The position numbers and the translations under genes are program-made. The notes below the pieces were generated by a model. The model saw nothing but the letters and a program-made list of their open reading frames with translations, was not told the origin of the DNA and did not search any database. From positions 124,001-188,000 of the forward strand of contig JBNOAI010000012.1 of the NCBI GenBank assembly GCA_050283925.1: 64,000 bases of DNA. The letters run 5' to 3'. The DNA is from ZC4RG25 sp023428365. GTDB lineage: Bacteria; Pseudomonadota; Alphaproteobacteria; Rhizobiales; Hyphomicrobiaceae. Of this stretch, positions 34,042 through 43,021 are shown piece by piece (the stretch's first letter is position 1; each line of letters begins with the position of its first letter).

Positions 34042-35232
34042 CTAGCGATCGATCTCGCCGAACACGATGTCCAGCGAACCCAGGATGGCGGACACGTCTG
34101 CCAGCATGTAGCCGCGATTGATGAAGTCCATCGCCGCTAAGTGCGGGAAGCCCGGAGCGCGGATCTTGCAGCGGTACGGTTTGTTCGATCCGTCCGACAC
34201 GAGATATACACCGAATTCGCCTTTCGGTGCCTCGACGGCGGCATACACTTCGCCCTCGGGGACGTGCACACCCTCGGTGTACAGCTTGAAGTGGTGAATC
34301 AGCGCCTCCATCGAGCGCTTCATCTGACCACGCTTGGGCGGCACCACCTTCTTGTCTTCCGCGACGTGCGGTCCCTGACCGTCCGCGGACAGCAGCTTCT
34401 CGCAGCACTGCTTCATGATGCGCACCGACTGCCGCATCTCTTCCATGCGGAGCAGAGCGCGATCGTAGTTGTCACCGTTCTTGCCGACCGGAATGTCGAA
34501 TTCCAGTTCGGAATAACACTCGTAGGGCTCAGCGCGTCGCAGATCCCACGCCGCGCCGGAGCCGCGCAATAGCACACCGGTAAAGCCATACTGCATGCAG
34601 TCTTCCAGCGAGACGACGCCGATATCGACGTTGCGCTGTTTGAAGATGCGGTTTTCCATGACGAGGTTGTGGATGTCGTCCAGAACCTTCGGATGCGTTT
34701 CGCAGAACTTGGCGATGTCCTCGATCAGCTCCGTCGGCAGATCCTGATGCACACCGCCGAACCGGAAATACTTGGCGTGCATACGGCTGCCTGAGGCACG
34801 CTCGTAGAACACCATCAGCTTCTCGCGCTCCTCAAAGCCCCACAGCGGCGGGGTGAGCGCACCGACGTCCATCGCCTGCGTGGTGACGTTGAGCAAGTGC
34901 GACAGCAGCCGCCCGATTTCCGAGTAGAGCACGCGGATCAGCTGCCCGCGGCGGGGCACCGAAAGCTCCAGCAACCGCTCGACCGCGAGGCAGAAGGAAT
35001 GCTCCTGATTCATCGGCGCGACGTAATCTAGCCGGTCGAAATAGCCGATATCCTGCAGGTACGTCCGCGTTTCCAGCAGCTTCTCGGTGCCGCGATGCAG
35101 CAGCCCGATATGCGGATCGACGCGTTCGACGATCTCGCCGTCAAGCTCCAGCACCAGACGCAACACGCCGTGCGCTGCGGGATGCTGCGGACCGAAGTTG
35201 ATCGTGAATGGGCGGATGTCGGTTTCGGCCAT
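34042..35232 (-). CDS. nuoD: NADH-quinone oxidoreductase subunit D
   Basis: The 396-residue 49-kDa subunit, related to the large subunit of NiFe hydrogenases, that forms most of the quinone pocket with NuoB. It starts with MAETDIRPFTINFGPQHPAA and has HIGLLHRGTEKL and the C-terminal DVSAILGSLDIVFGEIDR, which ends the family. It is a separate gene here, not fused to nuoC. The start at 35232 is 17 bases after the nuoC stop. Confidence 0.97.
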   Translation of the reverse strand: MAETDIRPFTINFGPQHPAAHGVLRLVLELDGEIVERVDPHIGLLHRGTEKLLETRTYLQDIGYFDRLDYVAPMNQEHSFCLAVERLLELSVPRRGQLIRVLYSEIGRLLSHLLNVTTQAMDVGALTPPLWGFEEREKLMVFYERASGSRMHAKYFRFGGVHQDLPTELIEDIAKFCETHPKVLDDIHNLVMENRIFKQRNVDIGVVSLEDCMQYGFTGVLLRGSGAAWDLRRAEPYECYSELEFDIPVGKNGDNYDRALLRMEEMRQSVRIMKQCCEKLLSADGQGPHVAEDKKVVPPKRGQMKRSMEALIHHFKLYTEGVHVPEGEVYAAVEAPKGEFGVYLVSDGSNKPYRCKIRAPGFPHLAAMDFINRGYMLADVSAILGSLDIVFGEIDR

Positions 35233-35249
35233 CGGCGGTCTCTACCCTG

Positions 35250-35879
35250 TCAATTCTTCGCCGGCGGCGGCGCAGCAGCCTTCTCGTCACCCGGCAGCAC
35301 CCGATCCCCCGTCTCCCACGGACTCTCGAAGTCAAACCGGCGGAATTCCTGCGTCAGCTTCACGGGTTCGTAGATGACGCGCTTCTGCGTGTCGTCGTAT
35401 CGAACCTCGACATAGCCGGTGAGCGGGAAATCCTTGCGCAGCGGGAAGCCGCGGAAACCGTAGTCGGTCAGCAGCCTGCGCAGATCCGGATGGCCCGAGA
35501 ACAGAATGCCGTACATGTCGTAGGCTTCGCGCTCGTACCAATTGGCAGCTGGGAACACGTCGACGGAGCTGGCGATGGCCGTATCCTCATCCGTCTCGAT
35601 CTTGACGCGGATGCGCTGGCTGAGGCGCGGCGACAGCAGGTGATAGACGACATCGAACCGCTTCTCGCGGGCCGGCCAGTCCACACCGCAGATGTCGATC
35701 AGGATCTCGAAGCGGCAACGGCCGTCATCGCGCAACAGCTTCAAAACATTGATGATCTGGGTCGCGTCGACATTCAGCGTCAGCTCGCCGTAGCGCACAT
35801 GCCAGCGCACCAGCGACGCTGCGAGCTTCATTTCCAGATATTCGCCGAGCTCACGCAGCGATTCGTTCTCAGCCGCCAT
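35250..35879 (-). CDS. nuoC: NADH-quinone oxidoreductase subunit C
   Basis: The 209-residue 30-kDa subunit of the peripheral arm. The signature ERFDVVYHLLS, EREAYDMYGILFSGHPDLRR and LTDYGFRGFPLRKDFPL is complete. It contacts NuoD and stabilises the Q module. It is separate from nuoD, the usual alphaproteobacterial form. The gene follows nuoB after 38 bases. Confidence 0.96.
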   Translation of the reverse strand: MAAENESLRELGEYLEMKLAASLVRWHVRYGELTLNVDATQIINVLKLLRDDGRCRFEILIDICGVDWPAREKRFDVVYHLLSPRLSQRIRVKIETDEDTAIASSVDVFPAANWYEREAYDMYGILFSGHPDLRRLLTDYGFRGFPLRKDFPLTGYVEVRYDDTQKRVIYEPVKLTQEFRRFDFESPWETGDRVLPGDEKAAAPPPAKN

Positions 35880-35917
35880 TGTGCTCCACTCTCCCCATGC
35901 GGCCTGCCGCCCGGTCC

Positions 35918-36490
35918 TCAGCGCTCGATCGTGCCCGTGCGCCGGATCTTCCGCTGCAACAGCATCACGCCGTACAGCAGCGCTTCAGCCGTTGGCGGAC
36001 ACCCTGGAACGTAGACATCGACCGGAACGATGCGATCGCAGCCACGGACGACGGCATACGAATAATGATAGTAGCCGCCACCGTTGGCGCAGCTTCCCAT
36101 CGAGATGACATAGCGCGGCTCCGGCATCTGGTCGTAGACCTTACGCAGAGCCGGCGCCATCTTGTTGGTCAACGTGCCGGCGACGATCATGACGTCAGAC
36201 TGGCGCGGCGATGCACGCGGTGCAAAACCGAAACGTTCCACGTCCCAGCGCGGCATCGAGACCTGCATCATCTCCACCGCGCAGCAGGCAAGCCCGAAGG
36301 TCATCCACATCAGCGAGCCGGTACGGGCCCAGTTGATGAGGTCGTCGGTCGCCGTGACGATAAAGCCCTTATCCGCCAGTTCGTTGGAGATCTGGTCGAA
36401 ATAGGCGTCGGGCGGATTCGGCGCGCCAGAGACGCCCGCACCCTCGCGCACCTTCTCGAAAACGGGCGTCGGGGGAAGGATCAATCCCAT
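35918..36490 (-). CDS. nuoB: NADH-quinone oxidoreductase subunit B
   Basis: The 190-residue subunit holding cluster N2, the final electron donor to quinone. Its ligands are the adjacent Cys69-Cys70 (LACCAVEMM), Cys134 (GSCANGGGYY) and Cys164 (VPGCPP). The ATG at 36490 overlaps the end of nuoA by 10 bases, which fixes the start over a longer reading from 36511. Confidence 0.96.
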   Translation of the reverse strand: MGLILPPTPVFEKVREGAGVSGAPNPPDAYFDQISNELADKGFIVTATDDLINWARTGSLMWMTFGLACCAVEMMQVSMPRWDVERFGFAPRASPRQSDVMIVAGTLTNKMAPALRKVYDQMPEPRYVISMGSCANGGGYYHYSYAVVRGCDRIVPVDVYVPGCPPTAEALLYGVMLLQRKIRRTGTIER

Positions 36491-36846
36491 TCGAGGGCTC
36501 CCTTCTTCCACTCATAGATGAAGCCGACCGTCAGGACGCCCAAGAAGGCCACCATCGACCAGAAGCCGAAGGCGCCGATGTCACCGAAGGCCACGGCCCA
36601 CGGAAACAGGAAGGCAACCTCAAGATCGAAGATAATGAACAGGATCGAGACCAGGTAGAAGCGCACGTCGAACTTCATGCGCGCGTCATCGAACGCATTG
36701 AAGCCGCACTCGTAGGCGGAAACCTTCTCTGGATCAGGATTGCGAACTGCCACAAGGAACGGCGCAATCATCAAGGCGGCGCCGATCAACAGCGCGACGC
36801 CGATGAACACCACCAGCGGCAGATAATCCAGCAGTAGCGGGCTCAT
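36481..36846 (-). CDS. nuoA: NADH-quinone oxidoreductase subunit A (first gene of the nuo operon)
   Basis: The 121-residue membrane subunit with three spans. The conserved loop between the first two, SAYECGFNAFDDARMKFDVRF with its Cys, is present, and so is FDLEVAFLFPW. The start MSPLLLDYLPLVVFIGV at 36846 is the family start; the frame extends upstream to 36924 without conservation. It is the first gene of a roughly 15-kb nuo operon read leftward; the promoter must lie in the 238-base gap shared with the divergent gene at 37085. Confidence 0.95.
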   Translation of the reverse strand: MSPLLLDYLPLVVFIGVALLIGAALMIAPFLVAVRNPDPEKVSAYECGFNAFDDARMKFDVRFYLVSILFIIFDLEVAFLFPWAVAFGDIGAFGFWSMVAFLGVLTVGFIYEWKKGALEWD

Positions 36847-37084
36847 GAAGCGAGTGTCCTGGTTAGAACCATTCTGGCGAACCGCCCGAAGCACGCTCGT
36901 AACGCAGCCGCGACGGGCGCGCAACCATAAGCGATAGAATTCTACGTCGACCCGGTCACGATTTCATGCGCCGATGGACGCAGGCCCACGCTGCGGCATG
37001 TCTAGGCCAGGACCAAGGTATCCACTGCCGGCTTCGGTTCTCAGCGTCGGATGATAAGCTCAGAGCCGCAACGCGACATTGCCC

Positions 37085-37570
37085 ATGACACACCTCGACG
37101 ACATCGGCCAGCACAGTCACGTCTTTCGGCCCGGCCTGTTCCGCGCCACGCGCGCCTATTGGCTCAACGGCGGCGTCATGCACTGGCGCATCGGCAAGAT
37201 CACAGGCCATATCGCGCTCAGCGAGATCGGGTCGCTGCACCTTCATGCGCCGCCGCAAAACTCTTCGTCATCGGCGTCCTGCGTACTGATCGAGAAATCC
37301 GGCCGTCACCATCGGATCGGGGAACATCACTGGTTTGGATGGACGGTGGGCGAGCGCCATCGCTTCGGCCAATGGCAACAGCGCACAGCCACGTTTCGCG
37401 GTCTCGTCTCCACCCTTGCGCGACGCATCCGAAAGGCAAATCCGGGCGCCACGTTTCTCCGCAGTGCTGGAGCAACAGCACCGCCAGAAGCTTTGACGCC
37501 CTTTGACCCGGATCGATTGCACGCCGCCGATGCTGCGACGTGGTCCACTCTCACGCGATTTCAACGTTAA
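37085..37570 (+). CDS. Hypothetical protein divergent from nuoA
   Basis: A 161-residue protein with no motif I can name. It is rich in Trp, His and Arg, lacks a signal peptide and has no membrane spans. Residues 15-60 (YWLNGGVMHWRIGKITGHIA followed by a beta-type segment) look like a small beta-rich unit, possibly a bacterial PH-like fold; that is a guess. Residues 80-125 carry a second aromatic stretch (HHWFGWTVGERHRFGQW). The ATG at 37085 is chosen over an upstream TTG at 37079. It faces nuoA across 238 bases and nothing follows it in operon spacing. Confidence 0.6.
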   Translation: MTHLDDIGQHSHVFRPGLFRATRAYWLNGGVMHWRIGKITGHIALSEIGSLHLHAPPQNSSSSASCVLIEKSGRHHRIGEHHWFGWTVGERHRFGQWQQRTATFRGLVSTLARRIRKANPGATFLRSAGATAPPEALTPFDPDRLHAADAATWSTLTRFQR

Positions 37571-37603
37571 GCTAAAGTTAAAGCGATAACTAAGCTTATT
37601 GCG

Positions 37604-37628
37604 GGAACCAAGCTGAGAAAACTGCGTT
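37604..37628 (+). promoter_or_regulatory. EcfG-type stress promoter upstream of the glycosyltransferase gene
   Basis: GGAAC at 37604-37608 and CGTT at 37625-37628 are exactly 16 bases apart, a perfect match to the alphaproteobacterial EcfG consensus. It lies 192 bases upstream of the glycosyltransferase ATG, leaving a long leader that holds no convincing gene. Confidence 0.7.
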
Positions 37629-37819
37629 TTTATGTCAGGCGACGAACATCTCGTTGCTGATCCGAGAACCACATTCGCTGCTCACATTCCTACTCAGTGG
37701 TGAGATGAACGGGTCCTTCCCTGCGATGTGGATGTCGGCGAGTGAGTTGAGCGCCAGGGGATGCAACGTCTGCGGCACCGTGACGTCGCCTTCCGCTCTC
37801 AAATTGAGCTGGAGGATGC

Positions 37820-38977
37820 ATGCTTCCGGAGCTGACACAATTGAATAGCTTGCGCGTGTTTATGACATGCGATGCCACAACCGGCTTATGGCATCACGCA
37901 CTGGATCTTGCCCAAGGATTGCGCGCTTATGAAACGAGCACGACCCTGTGCGTGCTCGGCGCTCCGCCCACGAAGGAACAGCAAGCCGCCGCCCGGCGTG
38001 TTCCCGGCCTGAAGCTGATCCACCTGGACCTTCCTCGCGATTGGGCCACAGCTTCGGCACATCACGTCCTGGACGCAGCGGAGCGGGTTGTCGCCATTTC
38101 GCGGGCAGAAGGCGCGAACGTGGTCCACCTCACGAACCCGCTGCTGGCATCTGGACCGGCCTTCCCGAGACCGGTGGTGACGGCATGTCACGAGTGCATT
38201 CCAACATGGTGGCAAGCCGTTCGGACGCAGCCGTTTGATGGCAGTCTGGATTGGCATAAACGCGACATGGCAACGGGATTGTTGCGATCCGACGTCATCA
38301 TCGCACCGACCGGCGCTTTTGCTAAGATGCTGTCAGAAGTGTATGGCCTGCCGAAACCTCCCAGCGTCGTGCATAGCGGTCGACGGCCGAGCACGCGTGA
38401 GATCTTGCCCGAAGGCCAGTCAATCCCGACGACCTGTTTTGCTTTCACAGCCGGACAACTGTGGGACGAAGGCAAGAACCTGCGGATCCTCGATGAAGCT
38501 GCCGCCAGGATATCGGTGCCGATCTATGCTGCTGGCTCCGTCAGCGCGCTGGACGGAACATCCATCACGCTGAATCACCTCCACATGCTTGGCGACCTTT
38601 CCGACGGCCATCTGGCCGAATGGCTGGCCGTCAAACCGGTGTTTGTCTCGACCGCGTGCTACGAACCATTTGGCCTCGGTGTTTTGGAGGCCGCGGAATC
38701 CGGCTGTCCGCTCATCCTCTCGGACATTCCGACATTCCGCGAGTTGTGGGAGGGCGCGGCCGAGTTTGTGCCCTGTAACGACAGCGAAGCAGTCGCAAAG
38801 GCAATCGAATCCGTGACCGGCGACAGCGCATTGCGAGCGCGACTGGCCTCGGCAGCCCGGCGGCGTGCACGACGTTATACAGCGGAGGTCATGGCCGCAA
38901 AGATCAGGGCGATCTATGGCGGCCTGTTGCGGAAGCCCACGACGCGCCATCGCACAGGCAACGAAGTCGCCGCATAG
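37820..38977 (+). CDS. GT4-family glycosyltransferase
   Basis: A 385-residue retaining glycosyltransferase of the GT-B fold, GT4 type. The C-terminal nucleotide-sugar domain has the EX7E motif in CYEPFGLGVLEAAESGCPLI around residues 281-300, followed by LSDIPTFRELWEGAA. The N-terminal domain starts with a beta strand (LRVFMTCDATTGLWHHALDL) for acceptor binding. A GGAGG site at 37811-37815 precedes the ATG. The substrate is unknown. An EcfG-type promoter upstream suggests stress-induced polysaccharide or glycolipid synthesis. No other sugar gene is adjacent. Confidence 0.85.
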   Translation: MLPELTQLNSLRVFMTCDATTGLWHHALDLAQGLRAYETSTTLCVLGAPPTKEQQAAARRVPGLKLIHLDLPRDWATASAHHVLDAAERVVAISRAEGANVVHLTNPLLASGPAFPRPVVTACHECIPTWWQAVRTQPFDGSLDWHKRDMATGLLRSDVIIAPTGAFAKMLSEVYGLPKPPSVVHSGRRPSTREILPEGQSIPTTCFAFTAGQLWDEGKNLRILDEAAARISVPIYAAGSVSALDGTSITLNHLHMLGDLSDGHLAEWLAVKPVFVSTACYEPFGLGVLEAAESGCPLILSDIPTFRELWEGAAEFVPCNDSEAVAKAIESVTGDSALRARLASAARRRARRYTAEVMAAKIRAIYGGLLRKPTTRHRTGNEVAA

Positions 38978-39181
38978 TCCGTCATCGTTAACCCCAGCCT
39001 TCCCCGGCCAGCCCGCAATCACGATGCTGCGACGCAATTTCCCCGACGGACGCGATATGATTGGCGCACGGACGCTTCTCGGATAAACGAAGACTGACAG
39101 AAGCCTTTGGCTACGGGCTCGCGTGACAACACATGGCCGGGTGGATTTCCCCTGCCGACAACTGACCGGAGCAGGATCGGG

Positions 39182-40300
39182 ATGGGCAAGGATAAAGAAA
39201 AAGACAAAGAGAAGGACAAGGCCAAGCGGCGCAAATCCAACAAGATGAGGATTGCGGTCATCCCCGGCGATGGCATCGGCAATGAAGTCGTGCCCGAGGG
39301 CATCCGCGTCCTCGAGGCTGTTGCCGGCCGCTTCGAGCTGGAATTCGAATGGGATCACTTCGACTGGAGCTGTGAGCGCTTCAAGAAGAAGGGTGCCATG
39401 ATGCCCGCCGACGGCCTCGACCGTCTGCGCAACTACGATGCGATCTATCTCGGCGCCGTTGGCTACCCGGGCGTGCCCGATCACGTCTCGCTATGGGGCC
39501 TGCTGATCCCGATCCGCCGCGGCTTCCAGCAGTATATTAATCTCCGGCCGGTGCGCCTGTTCGATGGCATCAAATCGCCGCTAGCGGATCGCAAGGTCGG
39601 CGATATCGACTACTGGATCGTGCGCGAGAACAACGAGGGCGAGTATTCGTCAATCGGCGGACGGATGTTCGAAGGCACCGAGATGGAAAGCGCCATCCAG
39701 CAGGCTGTCTTCACGAAGAAGGGCTGCGACCGGGTGATGCGCTATGCGTTCGATCTCGCGATGACGCGCAAGCGCCGCGAGGTGACGTCCGCGACCAAAT
39801 CGAACGGCATCTCGATCTCGATGCCCTATTGGGATGAACGCTTTGCCGCCGCCGCCAAAGAGTATCCCAAGGTCAAGACCAACCAGTTCCACATCGACAT
39901 CCTGACTGCGCATCTGGTGCGCAACCCACAATGGTTCGATGTGATCGTCGGCTCCAACCTGTTCGGCGACATCCTGTCCGACCTCGGGCCGGCTACCACC
40001 GGGACCATCGCCATCGCGCCGGGCGGCAACATCAATCCCGAAAAGGAATACCCCTCGATGTTCGAGCCGGTGCACGGCTCCGCACCCGATATCGCGGGCA
40101 AGAACATTGCCAATCCGATCGGGCAGATCTGGTCGGGTGCGATGATGCTCGAACATCTCGGCCACAAGGATGCGGCCGATGCTATTGTAAAAGCCATCGA
40201 GGATGTGATTCGCGGACAGGAGGCTTTGACCGCCGATATGGGGGGCAAGGCATCCACCAAGGAACTTGGCAAGGCGATCGCCGAGATCGTGAAGGGCTGA
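39182..40300 (+). CDS. Isocitrate/isopropylmalate dehydrogenase family protein, probable tartrate dehydrogenase
   Basis: A 372-residue beta-decarboxylating dehydrogenase. Core motifs: RIAVIPGDGIGNEVVPEG, YWIVRENNEGEYSSIGG, NLFGDILSDLGPATTG and FEPVHGSAPDIAGKNIANP. These resemble the tartrate dehydrogenase/D-malate decarboxylating branch (TtuC/DmlA-like) more than LeuB. With the start at 39182, set by an AGGA site, the first 21 residues form a tail of repeated Lys-Asp-Lys-Glu units; the enzyme proper begins at the internal ATG at 39245, which has no ribosome binding site. The C-terminus is complete. Confidence 0.85.
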   Translation: MGKDKEKDKEKDKAKRRKSNKMRIAVIPGDGIGNEVVPEGIRVLEAVAGRFELEFEWDHFDWSCERFKKKGAMMPADGLDRLRNYDAIYLGAVGYPGVPDHVSLWGLLIPIRRGFQQYINLRPVRLFDGIKSPLADRKVGDIDYWIVRENNEGEYSSIGGRMFEGTEMESAIQQAVFTKKGCDRVMRYAFDLAMTRKRREVTSATKSNGISISMPYWDERFAAAAKEYPKVKTNQFHIDILTAHLVRNPQWFDVIVGSNLFGDILSDLGPATTGTIAIAPGGNINPEKEYPSMFEPVHGSAPDIAGKNIANPIGQIWSGAMMLEHLGHKDAADAIVKAIEDVIRGQEALTADMGGKASTKELGKAIAEIVKG

Positions 40301-40418
40301 GCGGTTGCTCGACCGGGCGCCATCGGCCCATGCGATTGTCAGGTTTCGGCCCGTATTGCGTTATAGTGCTGGCCGACTGTATTCGCCTTGGCCGAGACGC
40401 GACTGACCGGGAGTTCTG

Positions 40419-42152
40419 ATGCGGAGAGCCGCCGCAGTCCGATTTACGATGATGGCTTCGGCCTTGCTTCTGGCCGCGGGCGAACCTGCGCGCGCGGCCG
40501 GTGAGGCCGCAGCGGTCAAGGCGCAGGAAGCGGCGACAGCGCTGTTGCGCGGCAGCGTCGAACAGGCGATCACGGCCTACACTGAAGCTCTGGAAGATCA
40601 GTCGCTTACGAACGACCGCCGCGCCGCGATCCTCAACGATCGGGGCGTCGCCTATAGCCGCTCAGGCAATCCCAAGCTGGCCGTCGACGATTACAACAAG
40701 GCCGTCCAGTTGTTTCCGGAATATGCCCCGATTTACAACAATCGCGGTAACACGCTGCTCGCGCTCGGGCTCCATCAGGAAGCGATCAAGGATTTCGATC
40801 GCGCCATAACGTTGGCGCCCGGTTATGCCGCCGCCTACAACAATCGCGCCGCCGCACAACTCGCGGTCGGCGAACCGGCACAGGCCATCAAGGACTACAC
40901 CCGCGCCGTCATCTTGATGCCGCAGAACGCAGCACCGCTCAACGGCCGAAGCCGTGCCCTGCTGCGCGAGGACCGGCCCTATGCCGCCATGCGGGATTTG
41001 GCGCGCGCTATTTCCGCCGACGCCAAGTCGGGCGCTGCCTATCAACTCCGCGCCGCGGCCCTGACAGATGTCGGCAAATACGATGAGGCCATCGAAGATC
41101 TGAGCCGCGCAATTGCCTTCGAGCCTAACAGCCTCGATCTGCATATTCAGCGCGGCCATGCCTATCTGATGACCGACAACGCGGCAGCCGCAATCCGTGA
41201 TTTCACCCGGGCGCTCGAACTCGATGTGCGGTCGGCGCCTGCGTTTGCCAGTCGCGGCTTCGCCCATGCACGCGTAGAAGCTTACGAGGAGGCCGAAACC
41301 GACCTCGCCAAAGCCCTGGAGATCAATCCGCGCTCGACCGAGGCGTTCACCTATCGCGGATGGTTGTACAAACAGGTTGGCCAGCCGGAGCTTGGTCTCA
41401 AGGAAGTCGAGAAGGCGCTGCGGACCGACGCCAAGAACGCCGACGTTTATTGGGCGAAGGGTGAGATCGAGCAGGCCCTTGGCCGTAGCGACGAAGCCGT
41501 CGCGAGTTTCAGAATGGCTCTGACCCTGAAGCCCTGGCATCGCAACGCGCGCACAGCTCTCCAGCAGATGGGCATCGACCCCAACCCGACGACCGAGGTC
41601 GCCGGTGCCGCAATTTCCGGATGGCGCGTCGTACAGCAGGCGGGCAGTTATACGGCCCTGCTCGACGGCAACACGCGGCTGCGCGTTCCGTTGGAAATGG
41701 TGGGCAAAGGCGAAGCCAAGCTGATCGATTGGGAACTCAAGGACGGCCCGCTGAAGGGCATTGGCCTGCTGCGCTACAATGCCGGCGTCGTCACCGGCGA
41801 GGATGGCGCGGAGGACGTCGAGCAAGCCGCCATCGTGGATCTGGCCAGCAATCAGGTGGTCAGCATTCAGCTTCACAAGCAGGGCGAAAGGGAATCGACC
41901 TGGGCCTGGAACGAAGGCGCGGTCACGATTGCCAGCATCGATGGCGTCACCGAAACGATGCAGCTGCGCGATACGCGTCCGCGTGAAGTGGCGCAACGGC
42001 GGCCAGTTGAACGGCAGGCGGAATATGGCGGCCCCGTTTGGGCGCCGTGGAGCCAAGGCTGGGGCACATCACCTGGTTACGCGCAGCGCGGTTCGCAGCC
42101 AGCGCGCAAAAAGAAGCCGAAGAACTTCTTCGAAATGCTATTCGGCAATTGA
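40419..42152 (+). CDS. Secreted or periplasmic TPR-repeat protein
   Basis: A 577-residue protein. An N-terminal signal peptide (basic MRRAAAVRF, hydrophobic core MMASALLLAAGE, AXA-type cleavage near PARAAG) precedes about nine or ten tetratricopeptide repeats from residue 30 to about 385 (for example YNNRGNTLLALGLHQEAIKD). A C-terminal region of about 160 beta-rich residues follows, then a basic tail ending KKKPKNFFEMLFGN. TPR units mediate protein contacts; the partner is unknown. It is transcribed alone and converges with the thioesterase gene 13 bases away. Confidence 0.8.
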   Translation: MRRAAAVRFTMMASALLLAAGEPARAAGEAAAVKAQEAATALLRGSVEQAITAYTEALEDQSLTNDRRAAILNDRGVAYSRSGNPKLAVDDYNKAVQLFPEYAPIYNNRGNTLLALGLHQEAIKDFDRAITLAPGYAAAYNNRAAAQLAVGEPAQAIKDYTRAVILMPQNAAPLNGRSRALLREDRPYAAMRDLARAISADAKSGAAYQLRAAALTDVGKYDEAIEDLSRAIAFEPNSLDLHIQRGHAYLMTDNAAAAIRDFTRALELDVRSAPAFASRGFAHARVEAYEEAETDLAKALEINPRSTEAFTYRGWLYKQVGQPELGLKEVEKALRTDAKNADVYWAKGEIEQALGRSDEAVASFRMALTLKPWHRNARTALQQMGIDPNPTTEVAGAAISGWRVVQQAGSYTALLDGNTRLRVPLEMVGKGEAKLIDWELKDGPLKGIGLLRYNAGVVTGEDGAEDVEQAAIVDLASNQVVSIQLHKQGERESTWAWNEGAVTIASIDGVTETMQLRDTRPREVAQRRPVERQAEYGGPVWAPWSQGWGTSPGYAQRGSQPARKKKPKNFFEMLFGN

Positions 42153-42165
42153 TCCGCTGAGACCG

Positions 42166-42612
42166 TCAATGATCGAGCAGCGCGGCCAGCGCGTTGCGCA
42201 TCTGCTCCGTCATCGGCGCCGGACGCATGGTATGACGATCGACGAACACGTGGACGAAATGTCCGTCCGCACGCGCCTCGTCCTCGCCCACTCCGAATAG
42301 TCCAAGTTCGTACCGCACGGACGACGTTCCGAGATGTCCGACCCGCAGAGCGGCGTCGATATCTTCGGGATACGTAATCTGCGCATGAAACCGGCACATC
42401 GTTTCGACGGCCACACCGACCAGCGGGCTGTTATGAATGTCGAGCCCACCCGGATCGATCAGATAGCGATTAATGATGGTGTCGAAGTACGAGTAATAGG
42501 TGACATTGTTGACGTGACCGTAGAGGTCGTTGTCCATCCAGCGCGTCTGAATGATGCGAAAATGCTTGAAGGATGAGCGCTTCGCGGGCTGCTGGCGTTG
42601 CGGCTTGCTCAT
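42166..42612 (-). CDS. Acyl-CoA thioesterase, hotdog fold (YbgC/4HBT family)
   Basis: A 148-residue hotdog-fold protein of the 4HBT class. The motif RWMDNDLYGHVNNVTYYSYFD near residues 25-45 contains the catalytic Asp and the HVNN helix start. Relatives hydrolyse acyl-CoA or hydroxybenzoyl-CoA thioesters; the substrate is not predictable here. The start at 42612 (MSKPQRQQPA) is preferred over 42633. It may share a transcript with the RidA gene 61 bases upstream on the same strand. Confidence 0.83.
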   Translation of the reverse strand: MSKPQRQQPAKRSSFKHFRIIQTRWMDNDLYGHVNNVTYYSYFDTIINRYLIDPGGLDIHNSPLVGVAVETMCRFHAQITYPEDIDAALRVGHLGTSSVRYELGLFGVGEDEARADGHFVHVFVDRHTMRPAPMTEQMRNALAALLDH

Positions 42613-42673
42613 GCGTCCGAGGCTCCCATGCAAATACGGGGAGCATTGATTGCTCCCCGTTCATCTCTCTGTC

Positions 42674-43021
42674 TTACTTTGCCGCGACGACCATGATCTC
42701 GAGCAGCAGCAGCGGATCGGCCAACTTGGCCTCGACGCAGGCGCGCGCCGGCAGGTTGTTGCTGTCGACCCATTCCTTCCAGACTTCGTTCATCGCTTCG
42801 CGGTTGCGGATGTCCGTCACCCAGATGGTCGTCGAGACGATCTTGCTCTTGTCGGTTCCGGCGAGCGCCAGCAAACGGTCGACCTGCTTGAGAACGTCCC
42901 GCGTCTGACCTTTCATATCCAGGCTGTTGTCTTCAGAAACGACACCGGACGTGAAAACCAGGCCACCTGCCTCAACGACATCAGTTCCAAGCCCCCAGGG
43001 CTCGTGACGTACGACAGACAT
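42674..43021 (-). CDS. RidA/YjgF-family protein
   Basis: A 115-residue RidA-like protein. RidA enzymes hydrolyse reactive enamines and imines, such as those from PLP-dependent serine and threonine dehydratases. Visible features are VFTSGVVSEDNSLDMKGQTRD, the AGTDKSKIVSTTIWVTDIRN strand-helix unit, and the C-terminal PARACVEAKLADPLLLLEIMV with the Arg and Glu of the active site region. The start at 43021 is fixed by an AAGGAG site with 6-base spacing; the ATG at 43027 directly abuts it. Confidence 0.85.
   Translation of the reverse strand: MSVVRHEPWGLGTDVVEAGGLVFTSGVVSEDNSLDMKGQTRDVLKQVDRLLALAGTDKSKIVSTTIWVTDIRNREAMNEVWKEWVDSNNLPARACVEAKLADPLLLLEIMVVAAK

Noticed and set aside
37632..37703. 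A 23-codon frame just after the second EcfG promoter
   Set aside because: It starts only 4 bases after the -10 element, so it would be at or before the transcript start, and it has no ribosome binding site.
40322..40400. TTGTCA and TATAGT as a promoter for the TPR protein gene
   Set aside because: The spacer is 20 bases, too long for a sigma-70 promoter, and no better -35 is present.
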